From positions 78,542,686-78,606,685 of the forward strand of contig OZ007567.1 in assembly GCA_963931925.1 (NCBI GenBank): a stretch of DNA of 64,000 bases. The letters are read 5' to 3'. Of the stretch, positions 49,680-60,208 are shown piece after piece. The notes under the pieces are model-generated. The model saw only the letters and a program-made list of their open reading frames with translations. It had not been told where the DNA came from and made no database searches. The stretch's first letter is position 1, and each line of letters opens with the position of its first letter. A program made the translations under genes and the position numbers. The DNA is from Onchidella celtica (lineage: Eukaryota > Mollusca > Gastropoda > Systellommatophora > Onchidiidae).

Positions 49680-49930
49680 TTTCGCCTAATCCATTAGCAT
49701 AATGTATTGTCATTCGCAATTGAAAGTCACCTCGGTGCTGTCGCTTCAGGCCAGTAATTTCATTCTCTAATTACACGTCTGGCCCGGGCTGAAAGTGACA
49801 TTTCACCCTTTCCTCATGAAAAACCAGTAATTAAAAATCATAATCAGATGACGTTATTTCTTGGGGCCCGCATGGGAAAATGTCACCCAGCTCCTTGGCA
49901 GGAAGTTCATAATATTCAGTTTGTCGATTT
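49680..49930. promoter_or_regulatory. Candidate conserved non-coding element
   Basis: A block of about 250 bases unlike the surrounding simple repeats. It holds several TAAT/ATTA homeodomain-type words (CATTAGCATAATG, TCTAATTACACG, CAGTAATTAAAAATC, ATAATCAGATGACG) among GC-rich words. This composition resembles developmental enhancers, but conservation is not testable here. Confidence 0.22.
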
Positions 49931-49937
49931 TGTAATG

Positions 49938-50140
49938 GTGCAGAACTGGGTAACTGGCCAGGTGACTAGCGTTCTAGATCCCCGTGCCAGAAGTCACAGG
50001 TTCGAATCCTGATCAGGATGCGGCCAACCTTATTATTTGCTCGTGCTCTTCGACAGCCAGAGGCCTTTTTCTGATTTATAGCCTCATTGTGATGAAATTG
50101 AATGTTTGACAGTAGCAACAAATGAAAAAAAAAAAAAAAA
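49938..50140 (+). mobile_element. tRNA-derived SINE
   Basis: A tRNA-like head contains an A-box-like stretch TAACTGGCCAGGTGACTAGCG (near 49951-49971). It also has a perfect B box GGTTCGAATCC inside a T-arm stem CAGG/CCTG with loop TTCGAAT (near 49998-50012). A unique body of about 110 bases follows, then a poly(A) tail of about 16 bases (50124-50140). No good acceptor stem is visible, so it is a SINE and not a working tRNA gene. Target duplications were not found. Confidence 0.65.
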
Positions 50141-51730
50141 CAGTGAAATGTAGATATCCGGAGTATCTACACGGAAGGATCTCTAGTAGTGTGCATAACG
50201 GAACAGCTCAGCACTGCCTAGCAAGGCCGATTTAGAAGAAACAAGAGAAATTGTCTTGATAATAAAAAGATAAAAAAATCATGACCGCATATTTCTTTCT
50301 CTTCCTCTTTTTTTTTTTTCTATTTTGTTGGCTCTTACCAGGGGACCATAGCATTTTACATACCAAACTAAGTAAACAGTGAACACAGCTCGGTATTTTA
50401 TCTGTCAGGCTTTGTAGTTAAACTACTGTTCCCTAGCAACAGAAGTTTGTAGTTGATTTTATACTGCTCTTTCTACCTGGCGTTTTCTTTGGATTTCTTC
50501 CAATATTTTAAGAGTTCTTGCTCACTTCACAAGCTAAAAATCTGGCAGTGAAGTGTGCATACTAACAGAAAGTCTAGATTTATAGAGAGATCTCATTTCC
50601 GCCAAATCGCGAAACTAGGTCGCTGCGGTAAACAAGAAATTGAAGAATTGAAAGAGACTTTCTTCACCAAAGATAGTGTGCATGACAGTTTACTGTGGTT
50701 TGTTCATATTTCTGGGCCGATTGAAACTATTTAGAGCCTTTTGTAAGTTCTTACGCCCCGTGGAAATGCACAAACGTATCTTGTTTACCGCAACGACCTA
50801 CTTTCCGCTCCATGCTAACAATGGTTTCGCAGAGCCTCCCGTGTCTCGCAGTGCAAATCGACCAATAGTGAAACCTCTCTATACATACATACTCTCTGAT
50901 ACTAACAAGTAGCTCTATTGTAGATATCATTTGTCCGGATGTGTTCTCTCTATGCTGCCAGCAAAGCTTTCTTCCAGTATTAAAGAGTAATAAAATTCTT
51001 CTTCTCTTCACAAGCTAAAATCCGAGTACTGAAGAGTACGTGCTAACAAGTAACTCTGTCGTAGATATTTATTATCACAGAGTTATGTGTACTTTCTGTG
51101 TGTTCTATCGACCCATCCAGACATTGATGGAAAGCAGTCTCGGCGAAATGTCTTGGAGTAAATGATGATGTAAGTGGAAAGTGGTGAAGGGAATATTAAC
51201 TTGAGGATATTACTGTATGGGTATCCTCGCTTTCACACATTCTAGGATTTCCCTCGTCTGGGTTTTGTTATCTCATATTTTACAAGCATAGTTATCTCTT
51301 TGATAAATGGGAAAACTCAGATCTAAGTGGTTTGCTACGAAATAGCAGCAGTAGCTGTTTAAAGAAAAAAAAAAAAGAAGAAGAAGAAGAAAGAAAGAAA
51401 AAATAAACAGGATTCATTGTCATATTTTCTGAAGTGCAAAAAAAGGATTTGGATTATTTTTTAAATTCCCCATAATTTTTTTGAGACGGATAAAGCCCTT
51501 ACATTTACGGCGTCACTGAGCTTTTTCGGTCGGATTCTTAAAAATTTTGCGATGGAAATCCACTGACTCACAATATTTTCTATGTCATAACTTTTCATTA
51601 CAATTTACCCACAAACTGACTGTAAAATATCTATAGCATATTCCATCACTTTCATATCCCCAAGTTGCATGACCGTATGTTCAGACTTGTTTTTGCTCTT
51701 TAAAAAATGAGATCATAACATCCAAATTAG
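50141..51730. other. Unrecognised DNA with inverted and direct repeats
   Basis: A 22-bp inverted repeat with one mismatch lies at 50616-50637 and 50779-50800 (arm TAGGTCGCTGCGGTAAACAA on the left). Direct repeats beginning CTTCACAAGCTAAAA occur at 50525-50600 and 51006-51075, both followed by a CTAACA..AGT motif. The pattern suggests an old, rearranged mobile element. No coding signal. Confidence 0.4.
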
Positions 51731-52263
51731 TAACCTCTGCGAGACCTCCAATGTATCCTGAACATCACCTGGCAGGACAAAGACAGCATCGAAAAGGTCT
51801 GGAATCCCCAGCTTGTATACATAATACAATCTCGAAACAGAGGCGCATGCGCTGGCTTGGGTACATAGTACGAATGGAGGATGGCAGAATTCCCAAGGAC
51901 CTCCTCTACGAAGAGTTAATGGGAGGAAAACGCGCCACAGGCAGACCCTACAAGGTGTTACAAGGATGTGTACAAAAGGGAGAGAAGCGAAGTCATAGGA
52001 AGCCGCTGCCTCAGACAGAACACGCTGGAGGCAGTTAATGAAGCAAGCTATGTCATTGTTTGAAAAGACACTTGTGCAACAGTCCGAAGCAAAACAGAAA
52101 AACCAACGCCATGCTTTGGCTGCGCCATCAGTGGATGGGACTGTCACTCTGGGATAGGCTTGTCCAGCCACAGACGACGCTGCACTAGACAGAGAAATAC
52201 AGACATCCAGAGCACAAGTCCATTTTCTTTCGAGATAGACGGGTGCCAACAACAACAACAACA
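51731..52263 (+). mobile_element. Non-LTR retrotransposon 3' fragment
   Basis: The segment carries the end of a reverse-transcriptase ORF in several reading frames and ends in a short (CAA)5 run at 52247-52262, which may be the 3' tail. Clade (Jockey- or RTE-like) is unresolved. The element is severely 5' truncated. Confidence 0.72.
51735..52200 (+). pseudogene. Degenerate RT C-terminus with zinc finger
   Basis: Recognisable pieces, split across frames, are ILNITWQDKDSIEKVW; then RRMRWLGYIVRMEDGRIPKD followed by GGKRATGRP; then YKDVYKRE; then NTLEAV; and finally a C-terminal finger of the form C-x2-C-x6-C-H-S-x-I-G-L-x-S-H-x3-C (52112-52183). Proteins with RWLGHVxRM, GKRxxGRP and a CHSRIGLxSHxRxC ending are typical of non-LTR retrotransposon pol proteins in many invertebrates. 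At least two frameshifts and two stop codons separate the pieces, so it is inactive. The catalytic RT core is missing. A long frame on the opposite strand is a shadow. Confidence 0.75.
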
Positions 52264-52669
52264 CACTGGCTCTATATTTTGCTGATGGTTGTCATAAGAA
52301 ATTGCTACGCCTCATACGCGTATAATAGTATACTGCTTTCTTCACAGCATTGTTGTAATGTACACTATGTATCACTATGCTTTCGCAATGTGCAACACAA
52401 GTGTCGCAAATTCCAAAATATCACAAAGCAGTGTATAAGAAGATGAACCAAGACGTTGCATTATCGCACTGGTCATCTCCTATTGTCTGGTGAAAGGATG
52501 AGGAAGTGTCGTGGTTATAAAGGTAGACATGTTGTGATTGTGAGCACTTAGGGCACAAATGCAGTGTTGATCGCATGCGGAAAAACAGTTGATCTGAACA
52601 CAGGTGACATAAGACATCACTCTTTCACTGTGGCTGCATTTTTATGTCCCCATTACATAATACATACCT
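52264..52669. other. Non-coding DNA, no gene recognised
   Basis: AT-rich with no recognised feature. Confidence 0.4.
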
Positions 52670-52686
52670 TCTATCTATCTATCTAA

Positions 52687-52748
<62 letters not shown>

Positions 52749-52945
52749 GCCTATCTGTCTATCTGTCTATCTGTCTATCTGATTTGTCTCCTCCCCTCTT
52801 TCTCTCGTTCTGTCTCTCTTTCTCTCTCCCTCTGTATCTGTCTGTCTGTCTCTCCGTCCTTCCCCATCTCTTTCTCTCTCTCTCTCTTTCCTTCTCTCTC
52901 TCTCTTTCTCTCACTCTCCCCCTCCTCTCTCTCTCTCTCTCTCTC
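52670..52945 (+). repeat. (ATCT)n/(GTCT)n then CT-rich tract
   Basis: Tetranucleotide repeats to 52780 are followed by (CT)n-rich sequence to 52945. The arrangement parallels the array at 31370-31575. Confidence 0.95.
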
Positions 52946-53204
52946 TTGTTTCTCTGTTTCACCGCTTAACCCTATAAATACCCTCTTTATCTTCTGTGTT
53001 TTCAAAACAAATCCCTGTATTCTCAGTTTTCCTGAAATATAAACTGCAGGTTGTATTCTTTTTCTTGCGGAGCATTTATTATATTTTACTTCTATTTCGT
53101 TTTTCTTTTACCTCTCCTGCTAAGACTGCCGTTGCCTGCACTCTACAGTACTTGAAGAATAAATTTCTCTCTTTCTGTACCCTTCTTTGTTAATGTTCAC
53201 CTAT

Positions 53205-53510
53205 TAACTCTGTCTGTCTGTTTATCTGTCTGTCTCTTTCTCTGTATGTCTCTTTTTCGCGGCCCATCTCACTCTTTCCCTCTCATCTCTCCCTCTCTTT
53301 CTTCTCTTCTGCTTTCTCTGTCTCTCTCTTTCTTTCTGTCTTTTCCTCTTTCTTTCTCTCTCTCTCTCTCTCTCTCTTTATACTTCCCCCCCCCCCTCTC
53401 TCTCTCTGTCTTGCTCATCTCTCTTCTCCCTTTTTCTCTCTCTCTCTCCCTTTGCCTCTCTTTTTTTCCTTTCCTTTCTCAAGTTCTTTCTCCCCCCTCT
53501 CTCAGACCAG
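53205..53510 (+). repeat. CT-rich low-complexity tract
   Basis: TCTG, TCTC and TTTC words with a C-run near 53387-53395. S/L/P-rich frames across it are artefacts. Confidence 0.92.
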
Positions 53511-54566
53511 TGCATTGTTCTTTTTTTATATACAACTTCCTAATTGTCACTTTCCCACAAACCTGGAATTGTTATTTCCATTGTTTCATCCACGTCTTTG
53601 TTTCTGAGAGGGTACTTCTTCCATCTTTCACCGCTTCTACTTCTATGAACAAAGGAAACTTACTTACTAACTGCTAAACCCAGAGTTTCTAGGTATGCCA
53701 TTCCCTGTAGATTTACGGCTCTGACCTTCTCTGTGGTTGAAAGAAACACATCTTAAAGACACCACCCCAAGCGAGCAAATATTTTCAAAGTAAACTTACA
53801 AATGTTACTGCTCAACCTCATTATCCATGCCTTTTTCACTTCCTCTCATAGTTTAGTCATAGAAAAGAATGAAAAGCTTAATTATTTCACTCTGACAAAC
53901 AAACAAAAATAGGCTTACTTTTAGAGACAAAAATGATAAATCGAGGGATAGCAACCAGAATGTTTTGTGTCCAAACTAGTCAATTTGAGAAAAACTAGAC
54001 TGAAAGTTATAACTTGAATGAAAATTCAAATGACCTCTAAACACTTAAACTCTTTGTGTGCCATGAATTTTTCCGTGCTTGCCGATACAGGAAGAAAATA
54101 CCGGGGGAGATGAATGAAGACTAACTACAGCAACATTTATGGATAGAAAGTCAGTTTTCTTTCTTCCCCCAACAAAATAGCCCAGCATTTTTGTCCACCA
54201 GTACACAGGTGATTGGCACAAACGTGACCAGCGGAAGAACCGAATTATCGACTGTTGGCACACAAAGAGATAACACAGTCACATGAATAGTTTTGATGGG
54301 TTGTGATATTATAAAGTCACATGCCTTGTGTCTTGGATATCTATAGGCATTTAAGAGCAAATGAATACAACTGGACATAACACAATATTCTGGTTGATAA
54401 CCATCGAAACATCTTGTGAACCAACAGTGTAATAGGCAATGATAAAACTAATATGTGACGGCAATATTCAGACGGCAGTGTTAGTACACCTGGGGCATTT
54501 GAAGAGACAAAGCAAAAGTGTCGAGATATTAATATCAAACTGCTTCTCTTATCGTTAGCGTCATCC
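53511..54566. other. Non-coding DNA, no gene recognised
   Basis: AT-rich; no recognisable frame or repeat. Confidence 0.4.
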
Positions 54567-54570
54567 TTAA

Positions 54571-54777
54571 CCCTTTCAGTACTGACACAGACTTGTTGTG
54601 AGTTCTTTATTATCTCCGAACAGTTTTAAATTTCGGTTCTGCTTTAGTAACATTGAAGTACAATTCAGTTTAACAATTTTGATTCCAATTTACTATTTGA
54701 ACTACTTGAAATAACCGGATGTAAATACGAACAGGACCTCAGAAAAGTCAGCGTTCACGGCCACGATAGTCAAAGGG
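54571..54777. mobile_element. piggyBac-like MITE with TTAA duplication
   Basis: A 207-bp element flanked by TTAA (54567-54570 and 54778-54781). The ends are CCCTTTCAGTACTGAC on the left and, in reverse complement, CCCTTTGACTATCGTGG on the right. Terminal CCCTTT plus TTAA is the usual piggyBac signature. It encodes nothing and is a second example beside the one at 10263-10459, whose ends differ. Confidence 0.65.
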
Positions 54778-54781
54778 TTAA

Positions 54782-56208
54782 AGTACGTATCGCATAGTCT
54801 GAATTCTTTTCATAGGCTTACCTTCAATCCACACCCCATCCCCAGCCTCTTCATACCAGCACAAGGCCATTACCATGGTGAGAGTCCATGATAAAACCTT
54901 GATGTTCTAAAACTTTATAACATGGCATTTTGCCTGAACTGTTTGACCGTTTTATTAGAAAGACAATTATTCGATTTGAGGTAGGCTGATGACAGATCCG
55001 AGTGGAGAGCCATGATCACCAATGTTTGTTCCATACAGGGCAACTGAGGATGACATAATTCAATTACTTTTTGTGTGTTCTTAGTTTTGAATGTTCGAAA
55101 GAAATCATTTAAATAATGGAAAAGCTCCCCCCCCCCCACCCCCACCCCCCACCCCCACCCCCACCCCCTTTCCCTCATATGCACATTTCATATCACGGGG
55201 GCAACACCTCCCTACTCCCCTATATTTGCTCTATGCGTGGCCCCAAGTTAGGAATGAAACAGACTAAGGCTGGTGAAGGCGCCAGACTGATGGCTCGCCA
55301 TATATATATGAATTTTGCTTCACACTATGACAATAGGCACTACCCGCTGTCTGTTTCACCTCTTACCTTTGTCCCACTCATCACCCCAACCCCCGATTTA
55401 TTTAACAGTTTTACGTTGATCATCCACTTGTGTCCGCCACGCCCCCCCCCTCCCCCCTCCCCCAGTTCCCTACCCTCACCCCCCCCCCCTACCGCCGTCA
55501 TACATCATAAGTCAATACCACTCATCGTACCGCCGTTTTCCAAACCCTTTAAATCAATTACCGGTTCTGGTACACGAGGCCTGGCGTTTCCCTATTTCCC
55601 CCAGTACACTACCGTTTGTCAGAGCTCGTTATGCCGGTGCCGTGCTTTATTTTCATTGTCCTTCATCAATTTCCTCCGCAAACATCCACACTTGGGGCTA
55701 AAGACTCCTTTTTTTTTTCTTTTTTTCTTGTTATAATACTGGTGTGTCTGACTGGACTGACCCGTGTTATGGCTAGAATTCCTTTCCGGACGTTTGTTTG
55801 CCAGTTTTGTTCTTTTCTTTGCCTTCTCTCTACACCTCTACATGATCAAATCTGGTTCTGCCTCCTAAAATATGTCTGTTCTTTTTTTGTTTGTTTGTTT
55901 TGGCAAATTCGATGTCTAAGTGTCAGTTCTCGAAAATTCGACCTTATACATATTATTGTGATGAACATTTTTGTTTGCCAATTTTATTCTTTTCTTTGTG
56001 TTCTCTCTATTATGATCAAATCTGCTTCTGTCTCCAGAAATATGATTGTTTTGTTTTGTTTTTCTTACAAACGAATTTGTGTGCCAGTCCTTAAAAATTC
56101 GATCATGAGGTACACATTATTGTGAAGAAGACATTCCTTTGATCTGTGTTCATGGCAGGTCTTGGACTGTCATGTGGGACGTATATCTCGAGTGATAAAA
56201 TCGTTTCT
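54782..56208. other. Non-coding DNA with very C-rich tracts
   Basis: Positions 55127-55171 are a run of CCCCCA-type repeats and 55441-55490 are C-rich, giving strong G-quadruplex potential on the minus strand. Pro-rich and Gly-rich frames across them are artefacts. Positions 55790-56100 hold two related T/C-rich segments that share GTTTGCCA..TTT.TTCTTTTCTTTG.

 They look like a local duplication about 185 bases apart. Confidence 0.45.
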
Positions 56209-56619
<411 letters not shown>

Positions 56620-58469
56620 AATACATGGTGCCGATAACCTGCAGAAGTCCCCTGTGTTCGCTGTGCAGAAATGCTAATGCACACCAACAAAGTCTCCCAT
56701 TGCAAGAATAATGATCACACTTTTCGTATTTTATAGATCTGGCCAATCCGTGCTTGAAATGCAGATCCAAATCGTGACCTCTTGTCGCCATGAAAATTGT
56801 TTAGTAATTTCATGAAAAGTATTGCCATGTTGTAGAACGTAGTGTTGAAAAAATAATCATACATTCTCTGGTGTTACTTCACTGTGAAAACATATAAACA
56901 AACAAAAAAGTTTGACTTATACATACATATCTTATTACACCTGGTTTCCCTCAAGAATTCTGTTAATATTATAATGGAGCAAGTAAACAAATTATCTTGA
57001 TGTGGACATAATGCCTCACAGACCACATGTACTCGATAATGCTGATGCCAGAAGTCAGTCATTCTGAAGAAATAAAAAGTCCTACTCCCCCTTCCCCCTT
57101 CCCCCCAATCTGCTTGTGGTGTCACAAAGATAACATTTTTACTATTTGTGTTCGTATTTAAGTACCACCAGTCCTGCTACCATTGACGCCAACATCATTA
57201 CCATTGCAATCACTACGACACTCGATACCCGACAAACTGTACTGCCATTATGTGTACTACCCTGATGTTAAAATGAAAACTAGTGGTTTTATAACTAGTA
57301 GTACCAAGAGAAGAACAGAGTGTCACTTTCACACCACAGAATCAACTGACACTCCCTGCCACTGTTAATAGATGTTAAATACAGCAAGAACAAAAATTAA
57401 GACCCCATGTTTTGTCTTTATCTTTCACCAAATACTCAAAAACGAGCAACTTCCGGCATAGCTATCATATCAGATTTCTTTCAGAGATATTCACCCAGAG
57501 CTGCAAATCTAAATATCATTTCTCTCCTGCTCTTTTCATTTCCATTTCCTCCAATGATCATCTTGCACTTTTAAAGACCACCAAGAAAGAAAAACATTCA
57601 ATGTATGGCAATCAATGCTCAGCATTCTCTGATTTCTAACCCTGTTTGAGCGGTATTTCAATTAATTGGATCAAGCACTAACTCGGTGATTTACGGACCA
57701 GGCACGCTGTTGGTGAAATGATTTGTGATCAGCCACGCCCCTAACTTGATTAGGGATCGACGCTCTGGGCGCCTGGTAGGGGCCGACCAACTTGACGATC
57801 GGGGATGCAGGGTGGAAATGACCCCCGTGGTAACTGGCTAGTTAGATAGAGTAGGGACAGAGGATGAGATGATTCTGTCTTCACGTATTTGGTCAGAGTG
57901 AATCATGCCTTATTTTTCTATTTACAAAAAGCCCAAAGCTGCAATGTAGTGACAGCGGCCAGTAATGACGGAAATGGCTGGGAAAGTGATACTAAACATG
58001 TTTTGTCTAGCGCCCATGATTGTTGTTCTCTTTGCGTATGTCCTGGGCGCAGTTTTGTTTTTCTGTTTGAAATCTCCGGTGGGGCCCAGCGACCATAAGG
58101 AATGAAAGTGAAACCAAAGAACTATTTTTTCCTCTGCAGTTCTCCAGGCGGAAAGAATGCAGCTGGAGACCAACTTTTTAAAAATATTGTTTGTTTGTTT
58201 TCACTGCCTTGTTGCTCGCCATTCGCCATTCATACATGATTCAGATGTGTTTCCTGGTAACGTTTAACGGGCTTATGTAAAAAAAAAAAAAAACAATAAA
58301 GACCTCACACGTGATAGTTTCCTTGGCAAATTGATCAATCATGAAATCCTATTAAGTTCCTCAAAGAGTGTTTGTTGGCACTCACGCTGCCTATAAAAAT
58401 TATTTTATTGAAATAAATGTGAAACCTGAGCAAAAAGAAGCCAAATTTTAGACTTAGGTTTTGTTCATT
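56620..58469. other. Non-coding DNA, no gene recognised
   Basis: A GC-rich block at about 57690-57830 contains GCCACGCCCCTAAC and GGGCGCCTGGTAGGGGCC and may be part of an unrecognised repeat. An A-run lies near 58279-58294. No gene is recognised. Confidence 0.35.
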
Positions 58470-58703
58470 TTATCTTCTTCTTCTTCTTCTTCTTCTCATG
58501 TAGTTGATTCGTCTATTTAATCTGACGATTCCTCAACTGCACCATGTGCGACTCGACGCCCCTGCTCTGAGGCTAAAACAGGCTAAAACAGCATATATTA
58601 AGACCATTTAAAATATATCGTTGTGTAATTTCTTTGTATATGTATATCTCTGGTTAAAAGTATCTCCTGGTACCTAGATTGTGCACAGAAATAGACCCAC
58701 ACT

Positions 58704-60208
58704 TTAAATACAATGGTAGCTGCAACGGATAATTATGTTCTTCAATTCATTGCCAAAACCCGTTGCAGACGATATTTTTTGGACTTCTGCCGGGAGGTTG
58801 TTCCACATCCTGATGACACTAGGGTAAAAAGAGTAAAGATGGCTGTTAATCCGTGAGTTGGGGATGTTATATTTTATGTTATTCTTTCTGTTGCCTCTGG
58901 TGTTAATGGTGAGGTGGTTCAGTGGGATATCGGTATTTCCTTCCCTGCCCTTATAAAATAGTTTTACTTTGTTTTTTGCTCTTCTTTCTTCTAGTGGTGT
59001 CCACTCGAGGTCTCTCATCATTGTAATGACACTACTGCTTCTAGCATAATCATTTGTCACAAAGCGAGCAGCTCTCCTCTGGACCCTTTCCAGTTGTTCT
59101 ATATTTATTCGACAGTGGGGGTCCCAGACACTGCTGCCATACTCTAGGGAGGGCCTCACGAAGGTGTTATAGCATTTTTCTTTTACTTTCCTATCACAGT
59201 TAGAGATGTTCCTTTTCAGAAATGCTAGTATACTGTTTGCTTTGTTACATGTGCTATTAATATGTTGGTTCCATGTAAGTTTTCTGTCCAATGTAATTCC
59301 TAAATATTTAGCCTCATCTGTTTCACTCAATTTCTCGCCATGTATAAAGTAGTCTGAGGTGATGTTGTGATGTTTATTTGAAATTCTCAGGACTTGGCAT
59401 TTATTGGGGTGGAATTCCATACGCCCGTCCCTCTCCCATTCTTGTAGACTGTCCAAATCTTTCTGTAAAATTTCCGTATCTTCTTTTGAATTTATTCATC
59501 TATAGAGGAGGCTATCATCGGCGAACAGTCGTAATTTAGTGCCTGGAGAGATCTTACTCGGCATATCGTTAATGTAAACTAAAAATAGCAAGGGGCCCAT
59601 TACAGTACCCTGAGGTACTCCCGAGAGAACAGGTGCAGGATTGGATGACTTTCCGTCAACGACTACTATTTGTGTTCTGTTTTCTAAAAAAGACTTAATC
59701 CACTTCAAAGTACTGTTTCTAACTCCATAATGGTTTAGTTTAGTCAAAAGGCTAGCATGGTGCACTTTATCGAAGGCCTTACTGAAATCTAGTAAAATGG
59801 TGTCCGTCTACCTGGTATTATTCAAGTTATTAACAAAATCGTTGCAAGTTGTGATCAGCTGGGACTCACACGACCTGTATTTTCTAAAACCATGCTGTAC
59901 ATGTGTTAAAACCGAGTGTCTCTCGAGATGCTGGTGTGCAAAATATGCTCTAAAAGCTTACAAGATATTGATGTCAGGGAGACTGGTCTATAATTTTCAG
60001 GACTAGCCTTATTTCCTTTCTTAAAAATGGGTACAACATTTGCTTTTTTCCAGTCTTCCGGTATTTTTCCTTGTTCGATTGAAGCTCTAAACAACAAAGT
60101 GTAAACGGGGCCAATTTCCTTGGCACAAAGTTTCAGTAATTTGGCGGTAATTCCATCAGGCCCTGTAGCTTTATTTTCATTAAGGTTTTCCAAAAGTTTC
60201 AGTACTCA
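58704..60208 (-). pseudogene. CR1-like reverse transcriptase, broken
   Basis: This continues the 690-codon endonuclease frame but in shifted registers. From 60208 to 59906 are the first RT motifs (NKATGPDGI, NVVPIFKKG, ENYRPVSLTS). A frameshift near 59930 leads to QHGFRKYRSCESQL. A TAG stop at 59808-59810 follows. Then come LLDFSKAFDKVHH (motif A aspartate), GVPQGTVMGPLLFLVYIND (motif B) and LFADDSLLY (motif C, FADD). A TGA at 59496-59498 precedes an intact 263-codon C-terminus with YLGITLD, LEYGSSVWDPH, QRRAARFV and FYPSVIRMWNNLP. The first break, near 60203-60208, is a single-base frameshift from the upstream frame. The catalytic aspartates are all present. The TGA could derive from CGA and the TAG from CAG by C-to-T change. 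Confidence 0.9.

Noticed and set aside
49946-50020. Functional tRNA gene
   Set aside because: A and B boxes are present, but I cannot pair an acceptor stem or place a normal anticodon arm. The poly(A) tail downstream fits a SINE.
51713-52264. A 183-codon minus-strand frame
   Set aside because: It is antisense to a recognisable LINE fragment on the plus strand and resembles no protein.
53246-53677. Ser/Leu/Pro-rich 143-codon frame
   Set aside because: Composition follows the CT-rich tract beneath it.
54915-55736. Pro-rich and Gly-rich frames around 55.1-55.5 kb
   Set aside because: They arise from CCCCCA and C-run tracts; no domain is present.
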